A stretch of 64,000 nt of DNA from assembly GCF_045679555.1 (NCBI RefSeq), contig NC_092088.1, positions 112,168,081-112,232,080 on the forward strand. The letters run 5' to 3'. Shown here piece by piece: positions 40,150 to 53,200 of this stretch. The DNA comes from Salvelinus alpinus. Taxonomy: Eukaryota > Chordata > Actinopteri > Salmoniformes > Salmonidae. The translations under genes and the position numbers were made by a program. The notes beneath the pieces are model-generated. The model was not told the origin of the DNA, ran no database searches, and saw nothing but the letters and a program-made list of their open reading frames with translations. Positions within the stretch are counted from its first letter, which is position 1. The number at the start of each line of letters is the position of its first letter.

Positions 40150-43100
40150 TGGTAGATGCCTAGTGCCTTTATGGCTCTAATCTGATAGTGGTAGTGGGGT
40201 GGTAGATGCCTAGTGCCCTTATGGCTCTAATTTGATAGTGGTAGTGGGGTGGTAGTCTCCATTATGGCTCTAATCTGATAGTGGTAGTGGGGTGGTAGAT
40301 ACCAAGTCTTCATTATGGCTCTAATCTGATAGTGGTATTGGGGTGGTAGATACCTAGTCTCCATTATGGCTCTAATCTGGTAGTGGTAGTGGTGTGGTAG
40401 ATACCTAGTCTCCATTATGGCTCTAATCTGATAGTGGTAGTGGGGTGGTAGATGCCTAGTGCCTTTATGGCTCTAATCTGATAGTGGTAGTGGGGTGGTA
40501 GATGCCTAGTCTCCATTATGGCTCTAATTTGGTAGTGGTAGTGGGGTGGTAGATACCTAGTCTCCATTATGGCTCTAATCTGGTAGTGGTAGTGGGGTGG
40601 AAGATACCTAGTCTCCATTATGGCTCTAATCTGATAGGTGTAGTGGGGTGGTAGATACCTAGTCTCCATTATGGCTCTAATCTGGTAGTGTTAGTGGGTT
40701 GGAAGATACCTAGTCTCCATTATGGCTCTAATCTGATGGTGGTAGATACCTAGTCTCCATTATGGCTCTAATCTGATAGTGGTAGTGGTTTGGTAGATGC
40801 CTAGTGACTTTATGGCTCTAATCTGATAGTGTTAGTGGGGTGGTAGATGCCAGGTGCCCATATGGCTCTAATTTTATAGAGGTAGTGGGGTGGTAGATAC
40901 CTAGTCTCCATTATGGCTCTAATCTGGTAGTGGTAGTGGTGTGTTAGATACCTAGTCTCCATTATGGCTCTAATCTGGTAGTGGTAGTGGGTTGGTAGAT
41001 ACCTAGTCTCCATTATGGCTCTAATCTGATAGTGGTAGTGGGGTGGTAGATGTCTAGTGCCCTTATGGCTCTAATCTGATAGTGGTAGCGGGGTGGTAGA
41101 TACCTAGTGCCCTTATGGCTCTAATCTGATAGTGGTAGTGGGTGGTAGATACCTAGTCTCCATTATGGCTCTAATTTGGTAGTGGTAGTGGGGTGGTAGA
41201 TACCTAGTCTCCATTATGGCTCTAATCTGGTAGTGGTAGTGGGGTGGAAGATACCTAGTCTCCATTATGGCTCTAATCTCATAGTGGTAGTGGGGTGGTA
41301 GATACCTAGTCTCCATTATGGCTCTAATCTGATAGTGGTAGTGGGGTGGTAGATGCCTAGTGCCTTTATGGCTCTAATCTGATAGTGGTAGTGGGGTGAT
41401 AGATGCCTAGTGCCCTTATGGCTCTAATCTGATAGTGGTAGTGGGGTGGTAGATACCTAGTCTCCATTATGGCTCTAATCTGATAGTGTTAGTGGGGGGG
41501 TAGATGGCAGGTGCCCTTATGGCTCTAATTTTATAGAGGTAGTGGGGTGGTAGATACCTAGTCTCCATTATGGCTCTAATCTGATAGAGGTAGTGGGGTG
41601 GTAGATACCTAGTCTCCATTATGGTTCTAATCTGATAGTGGTAGTGGGTGGGTAGATACCTAGTCTCCATTATGGCTCTAATCTGATAGTGGTAGTGGGG
41701 TGGTAGATACCTAGTCTCCATTATGGCTCTAATCTGGTAGTGGTAGTGGTGTGGTAGATACCTAGTCTCCATTATGGCTCTAATCTGATAGTGGTAGTGG
41801 GGTGGTAGATGCCTAGTGCCTTTATGGCTCTAATCTGATAGTGGTAGTGGGGTGGTAGATGCCTAGTGCCCTTATGGCTCTAATCTGATAGTGGTAGTGG
41901 GGTGGTAGATACCTAGTCTCGATTATGGCTCTAATCTGATAGTGGTAGTGGGGTGGTAGATGCCTAGTGCCCTTATGGCTCTAATCTGATAGTGGTAGTG
42001 TGGTGGTAGATGCCTAGTGCCCTTATGGCTCTAATCTGGTAGTGGTAGAGGGGTGGTAGATACCTAGTCTCCATTATGGCTCTAATCTTATAGTGGTAGT
42101 GGGGTAGTAGATACCTAGTCTCCATTATGGCTCTAATCTGGTAGTGGTAGTGGTGTGGTAGATACCTAGTCTCCATTATGGCTCTAATGTGGTAGTGGGG
42201 TGGTAGATGCCTAGTGCCCTTATGGCTCTAATCTGATAGTGGCAGTGTGGTGGTAGTCTCCATTATGGCTCTAATCTGATAGTGGTAGTGGGGTGGTAGA
42301 TACCTAGTCTCCATTATGGCTCTAATCTGATAGTGGTAGTGGGGTGGTAGATGCCTAGTGCTTTTATGGCTCTAATCTGATAGTGGTAGTGGGGTGATAG
42401 ATGCCTAGTGCCGTTATGGCTCTAATCTGATAGTGGTAGTGGGGTGGTAGATACCTAGTCTCCATTATGGCTCTAATCTGATAGTGGTAGTGGGGTGGTA
42501 GATGCCTAGTGCCTTTATGGCTCTAATCTGATAGTGGTAGTGGGGTGGTAGATGCCAAGTGCCCTTATGACTCTAATCTTATAGAGGTAGTGGGGTGGTA
42601 GATACCTAGTCTCCATTATGGCTCTAATCTGATAGTGGTAGTGGGGTGGTAGATACCTAGTCTCCATTATGGCTCTAATCTGATAGTGGTAGTGGGGTGA
42701 TAGATACCTAGTCTCCATTATGGCTCTAATCTGGTAGTGGTAGTGGTGTGGTAGATACCTAGTCTCCATTATGGCTCTAATCTGGTAGTGGTAGTGGGGT
42801 GGTAGATACCTAGTGCCTTTATGGCTCTAATCTGATAGTGGTAGTGGGGTGGTAGATACCTAGTGCCCTTATGGCTCTAATCTGATAGTGGTAGTGGGGT
42901 GGTAGATACCTAGTCTCCATTATGGCTCTAATCTGATAGTGGTAGAGGGTTGGTAGATACCTAGTCTCCATTATGGCTCTAATCTGATAGTGGTAGTGGG
43001 GTGGTAGATACCTAGTCTCCATTATGGCTCTAATCTGGTAGTGGTAGTGGTGTGGTAGATACCTAGTCTCCATTATGGCTCTAATCTGATAGTGGTAGTG
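40150..43100. repeat. Domain-1-type island inside domain-2 sequence
   Basis: Unit variants typical of domain 1 reappear here. The blocks at 40227 and 40415 match 143 and 331 at an offset of 40084 bp. The blocks at 41467 and 41973, with the GATGGCAGGTGCCC marker and the deletion pair, match 1939 and 2445 at an offset of 39528 bp. The right part resembles 26.75-27.36 kb. The flanks on both sides are domain-2 type, so this looks like a block transferred within the array. Confidence 0.78.
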
Positions 43101-46100
43101 GGGTGGTAGATGCCTAGTGCCTTTATGGCTCTAATCTGATAGTGGTAGTGGGGTGGTAGATGCCTAGTGCCCTTATGGCTCTAATGTGATAGTGGTAGTG
43201 GGGTGGTAGTCTCCATTATGGCTCTAATCTGATAGTGGTAGTGGGGTGGTAGATGCCTAGTGCCTTTATGGCTCTAATCTGATAGTGGTAGTGGGGTGGT
43301 AGATGCCTAGTGCCCTTATGGCTCTAATCTGATAGTGGTAGTGGGGTGGTAGATACCTAGTCTCCATTATGGCTCTAATCTGATAGTGGTAGTGGGGTGG
43401 TAGATGCCTAGTGCCTTTATGGCTCTAATCTGATAGTGGTAGTGGGGTGAAAGATGCCTAATGCCCTTATGGCTTTAATCTGATAGTGGTAGTGGGGTGG
43501 TAGATACCTAGATAGTGGTAGTGGGGTGGTAGATACCTAGTTTCCATTATGGCTCTAATCTGATAGTGGTAGCGGGGTGGTAGATGCCTAGTGCCCTTAT
43601 GGCTCTAATCTGATAGTGTTAGTGTGGTGGTAGATGCCTAGTGCCCTTATGGCTCTAATCTGATAGTGGTCTGGTGGTAGATACCTAGTTTCCATTATGG
43701 CTCTAATCTGATAGTGGTAGTGGGGTGGTAGATGTCTAGTGCCCTTATGGCTCTAATCGGATAGTGGTAGCGGGGTGGTAGATGCCTAGTGCCCTTATGG
43801 CTCTAATCTGATAGTGGTAGTGTGGTGGTAGATGCCTAGTGCCCTTATGGCTCTAATCTGATGGTGGTAGTGGGGTGGGAGATACCTAGTCTGCATTATG
43901 GCTCTAATCTGGTAGTGGTAGAGGGGTGGTAGATACCTAGTCTCCATTATGGCTCTAATCTGATAGTGGTAGTGAGGTGGTAGATACCTAGTCTCCATTA
44001 TGGCTCTAATCTGGTAGTGGTAGTGGTGTGGTAGATACCTAGTCTCCATTATGGCTCTAATCTGGTAGTGGTAGTGGGGTGGTAGATACCTAGTCTCCAT
44101 TATGGCTCTAATCTGATAGTGGTAGTGGGGTGGTAGATACCTAGTCTCCATTATGCCTCTAATCTGATAGTGGTAGTGGGGTGGTAGATGCCTAGTGCCT
44201 TTATGGCTCTAATCTGATAGTGGTAGTGGGGTGGTAGATACCTAGTCTCCATTATGGCTCTAATCTGATAGTGGTAGTGGGGTGGTAGATGCCTAGTGCA
44301 TTTATGGCTCTAATCTGATAGTGGTAGTGGGGTGGTAGATGCCTAGTGCCCTTATGGCTCTAATCTGATAGTGGTAGTGGTGTGGTAGATACCTAGTCTC
44401 CATTATGGCTCTAATCTGGTAGTGGTAGAGGGGTGGTCGATACCTAGTCTCCATTATGGCTCTAATCTGATAGTGGTAGAGGGTTGGTAGATACCTAGTC
44501 TCCATTATGGCTCTAATCTGATAGTGGTAGTGGGGTGGTAGATATCTAGTCTCCATTATGGCTCTAATCTGGTAGTGGTAGTGGTGTGGTAGATACCTAG
44601 TCTCCATTATGGCTCTAATGTGGTAGTGGGGTGGTAGATACCTAGTGCCTTTATGGCTCTAATCTGATAGTGGTAGTGGGGTGGTAGATACCTATTCTCC
44701 ATTATGGCTCTAATCTGATAGTGGTAGTGGGGTTGTAGATGCCTAGTGCCTTTATGGCTCTAATCTGATAGTGGTAGTGGGGTGGTAGATGCCTAGTGCC
44801 CTTATGGCTCTAATTTGATAGTGGTAGTGGGGTGGTAGTCTCCATTATGGCTCTAATCTGATAGTGGTAGTGGGGTGGTAGATGTCTAGTGCCTTTATGG
44901 CTCTAATCTGATAGTGGTAGTGGGGTGATAGAAGCCTATTGCCCTTATGGCTCTAATCTGATAGTGGTAGTGGGGTGGTAGATATCTAGTCTCCATTATG
45001 GCTCTAATCTGATAGTGGTAGTGGGGTGGTAGATGCCTAGTGCCTTTATGGCTCTAATCTGATAGTGTTAGTGGGGTGGTAGATGCCAAGTGCCCTTATG
45101 GCTCTAATCTTATAGAGGTAGTGGGGTGGTAGATACCTAGTCTCCATTATGGCCCAAATCTGATAGAGGTAGTGGGGTGGTAGATACCTAGTCTCCATTA
45201 TGGCTCTAATCTGATAGTGGTAGTGGGGTGGTAGATACCTAGTCTCCATTATGGCTCTAATCTGGTAGTGGTAGTGGTGTGGTAGATACCTAGTCTCCAT
45301 TATGGCTCTAATCTGATAGTGGTAGTGGGGTGGTAGATACCTAGTCTCCATTATGGCTCTAATCTGATAGTGGTAGTGGGGTGGTAGATGCCTAGTGCAT
45401 TTATGGCTCTAATCTGATAGTGGTAGTGGGGTGGTAGATGCCTAGTGCCCTTATGGCTCTAATCTGGTAGTGGTAGTGGGGTGGTAGATACCTAGTCTCC
45501 ATTATGGCTCTAATGTGGTAGTGGGGTGGTAGATACCTAGTCTCCATTATGGCTCTAATGTGGTAGTGGGGTGGTAGATACCTAGTGCCTTTATGGCTCT
45601 AATCTGATAGTGGTAGTGGGGTGGTAGATACCTAGTCTCCATTATGGCTCTAATCTGATAGTGGTAGTGGGGTGGTAGATGCCTAGTGCCTTTATGGCTC
45701 TAATCTGATAGTGGTAGTGGGGTGGTAGATGCCTAGTGCCCTTATGGCTCTAATTTGATAGTGGTAGTGGGGTGGTAGTCTCCATTATGGCTCTAATCTG
45801 ATAGTGGTAGTGGGGTGGTAGATGCCTAGTGCCTTTATGGCTCTAATCTGATAGTGGTAGTGGGGTGATAGAAGACGATTGCCCTTATGGCTCTAATCTG
45901 ATAGTGGTAGTGGGGTGGTAGATACCTAGTCTCCATTATGGCTCTAATCTGATAGTGGTAGTGGGGTGGTAGATGCCTAGTGCCTTTATGGCTCTAATCT
46001 GATAGTGTTAGTGGGGTGGTAGATGCCAAGTGCCCTCATGGCTCTAATCTTATAGAGGTAGTGGGGTGGTAGATACCTAGTCTCCATTATGGCCCAAATC

Positions 46101-49100
46101 TGATAGAGGTAGTGGGGTGGTAGATACCTAGTCTCCATTATGGCTCTAATCTGATAGTGGTAGTGGGGTGGTAGATACCCCATTATGGCCATTATGGCTC
46201 TAATCTGGTAGTGGTAGTGGTGTGGTAGATACCTAGTCTCCATTATGGCTCTAATCTATAAGTAGTGGTAGTGGGGTGGTAGATACCTAGTGCCTTTATG
46301 GCTCTAATCTGATAGTGGTAGTGGGGTGGTAGATGCCTAGTGCCCTTATGGCTCTAATCTGATAGTGGTAGTGGGGTGGTAGATACCTAGTCTGCATTAT
46401 GGCTCTAATCTGGTAGTGGTAGAGGGGTGGTAGATACCTAGTCTCCATTATGGCTCTAATCTGATAGTGGTAGTGGGGTGGTAGATACCTAGTCTCCATT
46501 ATGGCTCTAATCTGGTAGTGGTAGTGGTGTGGTAGATACCTAGTCTCCATTATGGCTCTAATCTGGTAGTGGTAGTGGGGTGGTAGATACCTAGTCTCCA
46601 TTATGGCTCTAATCTGATAGTGGTAGTGGGGTGGTAGATACCTAGTCTCCATTATGGCTCTAATCTGATAGTGGTAGTGGGGTGGTAGATGCCTAGTGCC
46701 TTTATGGCTCTAATCTGATAGTGGTAGTGGGGTGGTAGATGTCTAGTGCCCTTATGGCTCTAATCTGATAGCGGTAGCGGGGTGGTAGATGCCTAGTGCC
46801 CTTATGGCTCTAATCTGATAGTGGTAGTGGGGTGGTAGATGCCTAGTGCGCTTATGGCTCTAATCTGATAGTGGTAGTGGGGTGGTAGATACCTAGTCTC
46901 CATTATGGCTCTAATCTGATAGTGGTAGTGGGGTGGTATATACCTAGTCTCCATTATGTCTCTAATCTTATAGTGGTAGTGGGGTGGTAGATACCTAGTC
47001 TCCATTATGGCTCTAATCTGATAGTGGTAGTGGGGTGGTAGATGCCTAGTGCATTTATGGCTCTAATCTGATAGTGGTAGTGGGGTGGTAGATGCCTAGT
47101 GCCCTTATGGCTCTAATCTGATAGTGGTAGTGGGGTGGTAGATAACTAGTCTCCATTATGGCTCTAATCTGGTAGTGGTAGAGGGGTGGTCGATACCTAG
47201 TCTCCATTATGGCTCTAATCTGATAGTGGTAGAGGGTTGGTAGATACCTAGTCTCCATTATGGCTCTAATCTGATAGTGGTAGTGGGGTGGTAGATTCCT
47301 AGTCTCCATTATGGCTCTAATCTGGTAGTGGTAGTGGTGTGGTAGATACCTAGTCTCCATTATGGCTCTAATGTGGTAGTGGGGTGGTAGATACCTAGTG
47401 CCTTTATGGCTCTAATCTGATAGTGGTAGTGGGGTGGTAGATATCTAGTCTCCATTATGGGTCTAATCTGATAGTGGTAGTGGGGTGGTAGATGCCTAGT
47501 GCCTTTATGGCTGTAATCTGATAGTGGTAGTGGGGTAGTAGATGCCTAGTGCCCTTATGGCTCTAATTTGATAGTGGTAGTGGGGTGGTAGTCTCCATTA
47601 TGGCTCTAATCTGATAGTGGTAGTGGGGTGGTAGATCCCTAGTGCCTTTATGGCTCTAATCTGATAGTGGTAGTGGGGTGATAGATGCCTATTGCCCTTA
47701 TGGCTCTAATCTGATAGTGGTAGTGGGGTGGTAGATACCTAGTCTCCATTATGGCTCTAATCTGATAGTGGTAGTGGGGTGGTAGATGCCTAGTGCCTTT
47801 ATGGCTATAATCTGATAGTGTTAGTGGGGTGGTAGATACCTAGTCTCCATTATGGCCCAAATCTGATAGAGGTAGTGGGGTGGTAGATACTTAGTCTCCA
47901 TTATGGCTCTAATCTGGTAGTGGTAGAGGGGTGGTCGATACCTAGTCTCCATTATGGCTCTAATCTTATAGTGGTAGTGGGGTGGTAGATACCTAGTCTC
48001 CATTATGGCTCTAATCTGATAGTGGTAGTGGGGTGGTAGATGCCTAGTGCATTTATGGCTCTAATCTGATAGTGGTAGTGGGGTGGTAGATGCCTAGTGC
48101 CCTTATGGCTCTAATCTGATAGTGGTAGTGGGGTGGTAGATAACTAGTCTCCATTATGGCTCTAATCTGGTAGTGGTAGAGGGGTGGTCGATACCTAGTC
48201 TCCATTATGGCTCTAATCTGATAGTGGTAGAGGGTTGGTAGATACCTAGTCTCCATTATGGCTCTAATCTGATAGTGGTAGTGGGGTGGTAGATACCTAG
48301 TCTCCATTATGGCTCTAATCTGGTAGTGGTAGTGGTGTGGTAGATACCTAGTCTCCATTATGGCTCTAATGTGGTAGTGGGGTGGTAGATACCTAGTGCC
48401 TTTATGGCTCTAATCTGATAGTGGTAGTGGGGTGGTAGATATCTAGTCTCCATTATGGCTCTAATCTGATAGTGGTAGTGGGGTGGTAGATGCCTAGTGC
48501 CTTTATGGCTGTAATCTGATAGTGGTAGTGGGGTGGTAGATGCCTAGTGCACTTATGGCTCTAATTTGATAGTGGTAGTGGGGTGGTAGTCTCCATTATG
48601 GCTCTAATCTGATAGTGGTAGTGGGGTGGTAGATGCCTAGTGCCTTTATGGCTCTAATCTGATAGTGGTAGTGGGGTGATAGATGCCTATTGCCCTTATG
48701 GCTCTAATCTGATAGTGGTAGTGGGGTGGTAGATACCTAGTCTCCATTATGGCTCTAATCTGATAGTGGTAGTGGGGTGGTAGATGCCTAGTGCCTTTAT
48801 GGCTATAATCTGATAGTGTTAGTGGGGTGGTAGATACCTAGTCTCCATTATGGCTCTAATCTGATAGTGGTAGTGGGGTGGTAGATACCTAGTCTCCATT
48901 ATGGCTCTAATCTGGTAGTGGTAGTGGTGTGGTAGATACCTAGTCTCCATTATGGCTCTAATCTGGTAGTGGTAGTGGGGTGGTAGATACATAGTCTCCA
49001 TTATGGCTCTAATCTGGTAGTGGTAGTGGGGTGGTAGATACCTAGTGCCTTTATGGCTCTAATCTGATAGTGGTAGTGGGGTGGTAGATGCCTAGTGCCC

Positions 49101-50220
49101 TTATGGCTCTAATCTGATAGTGGTAGTGGAGTGGTAGATACCTAGTCTCCATTATGGCTCTAATCTGATAGTGGCAGTGGGGTGGTAGATGCCTAGTGCC
49201 TTTATGGCTCTAATCTGATAGTGGTAGTGGGGTGAAAGATGCCTAGTGCCCTTATGGCTCTAATCTGATAGTGGTAGTGGGGTGGTAGATACCTAGTTTC
49301 CATTATGGCTCTAATCTGATACTGGTAGTGGGGTGGTAGATGTCTAGTGCCCTTATGGCTCTAATCTGATAGTGGAAGCGGCGTGGAAGATGCCTAGTGC
49401 CCTTATGGCTCTAATCTGATAGTGGTAGTGGGGTGGTAGATACCTAGTCTCCATTATGGCTCTAACCTGATAGTGGTAGTGGGGTGGTAGATACCTAGTG
49501 CCCATTATGGCTCTAATCTGATAGTGGTAGTGGGGTGGTAGATACCTAGTCTCCATTATGGCTCTAATCTGATAGAGGTAGTGGGGTGGTAGATACCTAG
49601 TCTCCATTATGGCTCTAATCTAATAGTGGTAGTGGGGTGGTAGATACCTAGTTTCCATTATGGCTCTAATCTGGTAGTGGTAGTGGTGTGGTAGATACCT
49701 AGTCTCCATTATGGCTCTAATCTGGTAGTGGTAGTGGGGTGGTAGATACCTAGTCTCCATTATGGCTCTAATCTTATAGTGGTAGTGGGGTGGTAGATAC
49801 CTAGTCTCCATTATGGCTCTAATCTGATAGTGGTAGTGGGGTGGTAGATGCCTAGTGCATTTATGGCTCTAATCTGATAGTGGTAGTGGGGTGGTAGATG
49901 CCTAGTGCCCTTATGGCTCTAATCTGATAGTGGTAGTGGGGTGGTAGATACCTAGTCTCCATTATGGCTCTACTCTGATAGTGGTAGTGGGGTAGTAGAT
50001 GCCTAGTGCCTTTATGGCTCTAATCTGATAGTGGTAGTGGGGTGATAGATGCCTAGTGCCCTTATGGCTCTAATCTGATAGTGGTAGTGGGGTGGTAGAT
50101 ACCTAGTCTCCATTATGGCTCTAATCTGATAGTGGTAGTGGGGTGGTAGATGCCTAGTCTCCATTATGGCTCTAATCTGATAGTGGTAGTGGGGTGGTAG
50201 ATACCTAGTCTCCATTATGG
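43100..50220. repeat. Domain 2-prime: second copy of domain-2 organisation
   Basis: This block repeats domain 2 at about 14.3-14.7 kb distance: 29110/43795 (14685), 29869/44302 (14433), 31708/45986 (14278), 32423/46802 and 32676/47055 (14379). Two otherwise unique aberrant units are shared, AGATACCCCATTATGGCC at 31895/46173 and CTAATCTATAAGTAG at 31973/46251, both exactly 14278 bp apart. The offset changes by 101 bp between markers, which is one 51-bp plus one 50-bp unit. Confidence 0.82.
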
Positions 50221-53200
50221 CTCTAATCTAATAGTGGTAGTGGGGTGGTAGATACCTAGTCTCCATTATGGCTCTAATCTGGTAGTGGTAGTGGGGTTTT
50301 AGATACCTAGTCTCCATTATGGCTCTAATTTGGTAGTGGTAGTGGGGTGTTAGATACCTAGTCTCCATTATGGCTCTAATCTGGTAGTGGTAGTGGGGTG
50401 GAAGATACCTAGTCTCCATTATGGCTCTAATCTGATAGTGGTAGTGGGGTGGTAGATACCTAGTCTCCAAAATGGCTCTAATCTGGTAGTGGTAGTGGGG
50501 TGGTAGATGCCTAGTGACTTTATGGCTCTAATCTGATAGTGGTAGTGGGGTGGTAGATACCTAGTCTCCATTATGGCTCTAATCTGATAGTGGTAGTGTG
50601 GTGGTAGATACCTAGTTTCCATTATGGCTCTAATCTGATAGTGGTAGTGGGGTGGTAGATGTCTAGTGCCCTTATGGCTCTAATCTGATAGTGGTAGCGG
50701 GGTGGTAGATGCCTAGTGCCCTTATGGCTTTAATCTGATAGTGGTTGTGTGGTGGTAGATGCCTAGTGCCCTTATGGCTCTAATCTGATAGTGGTAGTGG
50801 GGTGGTAGATGTCTAGTGCCCTTATGGCTCTTATCTGATAGTGGTATCGGGGTGGTAGATGCCTAGTTCCCTTATGGCTCTAATCTGATAGTGGTAGTGT
50901 GGTGGTAGATACCTAGTGCCCTTATGGCTCTAATCTGATAGTGGTAGTGGGGTGGTAGATACCTAGTCTCCATTATGGCTCTAATCTGGTAGTGGTAGTG
51001 GGGTTGTAGATACCTAGTCTCCATTATGGCTCTAATTTGGTAGTGGTAGTGGGGTGGTAGATACCTAGTCTCCATTATGGCTCTAATCTGGTAGTGGTAG
51101 TGGGGTGGAAGATACCTAGTCTCCATTATGGCTCTAATCTGATAGTGGTAGTGGGGTGGTAGATGCCTAGTGCCTTTATGGCTCTAATCTGATAGTGGTA
51201 GTGGGGTGGTAGATGCCTAGTGCCCTTATGGCTCTAATCTGATAGTGGTAGTGGGGTGGTAGATACCTAGTCTCCATTATGGCTCTAATCTGATAGTGGT
51301 AGTGGGGTGGTAGATGCCTAGTGCCTTTATGGCTCTAATCTGATAGTGGTAGTGGGGTGAAAGATGCCTAGTGCCCTTATGGCTCTAATCTGATAGTGGT
51401 AGTGGGGTGGTAGATACCTAGTTTCCATTATGGCTCTAATCTGATAGTGGTAGTGGGTTGGTAGATACCTAGTCTCCATTATGGCTCTAATCTGATAGTG
51501 GTAGTGGGGTGGTAGATACCTAGTCTCCATTATGGCTCTAATCTGGTAGTGGTAGTGGGGTGGTAGATACCTAGTCTCCATTATGGCTCTAATCTGATAG
51601 TGGTAGTGGGGTGGTAGATGCCTAGTGCCTTTATGGCTCTAATCTGATAGTGGTAGTGGGGTGAAAGATGCCTAGTGCCCTTATGGCTCTAATCTGATAG
51701 TGGTAGTGGGGTGGTAGATACCTAGTTTCCATTATGGCTCTAATCTGATAGTGGTAGTGGGTTGGTAGATACCTAGTCTCCATTATGGCTCTAATCTGAT
51801 AGTGGTAGTGGTGTGGTAGATACCTAGTCTCCATTATGGCTCTAATCTGGTAGTGGTAGTGGGGTGGTAGATACCTAGTGCCTTTATGGCTCTAATCTGA
51901 TAGTGGTAGTGGGGTGGTAGATGCCTAGTGCCCTTATGGCTCTAATCTGATAGTGGTAGTGGGGTGGTAGAGACCTAGTCTCCATTATGGCTCTAATCTG
52001 ATAGTGGTAGTGGGGTGGTAGATGCCTAGTGCCTTTATGGCTCTAATCTGATAGTGGTAGTGGGGTGAAAGATGCCTAATGCCCTTATGGCTCTAATCTG
52101 ATAGTGGTAGTGGGGTGGTAGATACCTAGTTTCCATTATGGCTCTAATCTGATAGTGGTAGTGGGGTGGTAGATGTCTAGTGCCCTTATGGCTCTAATCT
52201 GATAGTGGTACCGGGGTGGTAGATGCCTAGTGCCCTTATGGCTCTAATCTGATAGTGGTAGCGGGGTGGTAGATGCCTAGTGCCCATTATGGCTCTAATC
52301 TGATAGTGGTAGTGTGGTAGTAGATACCTAGTGCCCTTATGGCTCTAATCTGATAGTGGTAGTGGGGTGGTAGATACCTAGTCTCCATTATGGCTCTAAT
52401 CTGGTAGTGGTAGTGGGGTTGTAGATACCTAGTCTCCATTATGGCTCTAATTTGGTAGTGGTAGTGGGGTGGTAGATGTCTAGTGCCCTTATGGCTCTAA
52501 TCTGGTAGTGGTAGTGGGGTAGAAGATACCTAGTCTCCATTATGGCTCTAATCTGATAGTGGTAGTGGGGTGGTAGATACCTAGTCTCCATTATGGCTCT
52601 AATCTGGTCGTGGTAGTGGTGTGGTAGATACCTAGTCTCCATTATGGCTCTAATCTGGTAGTGGTAGTGGGGTGGTAGATACCTAGTCTCCATTATGGCT
52701 CTAATCTGATAGTGGTAGTGGGGTGGTAGATACCTAGTCTCCATTATGGCTCTAATCTGATAGTGGTAGAGGGGTGGTAGATGCCTAGTGACTTTATGGC
52801 TCTAATCTGATAGTGGTAGTGGGGTGGTAGATGCCTATGCCCTTGTGGCTCTAATCTGATAGTGGTAGTGGGGTGGTAGATACCTAGTCTCCATTATGGC
52901 TCTAATCTGATAGTGGTAGTGTGGTGTTAGATACCTAGTTTCCATTATGGCTCTAATCTGATAGTGGTAGTGGGGTGGTAGATGTCTAGTGCCCTTATGG
53001 CTCTAATCTGATAGTGGTAGCGGGGTGGTAGATGCCTAGTGCCCTTATTGCTTTAATCTGATAGTGGTTGTTTGGTGGTAGATGCCTAATGCCCTTATGG
53101 CTCTAATCTGATAGTGGTAGTGGGGTGGTAGATGTCTAGTGCCCTTATTGCTCTAATCTGATAGTGGTAGCGGGGTGGTAGATGCCTAGTGCCCTTATGG

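Larger units (their letters stand above)
27400..40150. repeat. Array domain 2: second set of unit variants
   Basis: The same 50/51-bp unit continues, but other variants dominate: TAGTTTCCATT, GTGAAAGATGCC, GATGTCTAGTGCCC with TAGCGGGG, GGTCGATACC, GGCCCAAATCTG and AATCTTATAGTGG. The AGTTGTAGCGGGG anchor of domain 1 is not seen. Internal duplications are visible at offsets of 854 bp (28256/29110), 3221 bp (33487/36708, 34122/37343) and 3777 bp (35638/39415, 35993/39770). Confidence 0.8.
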
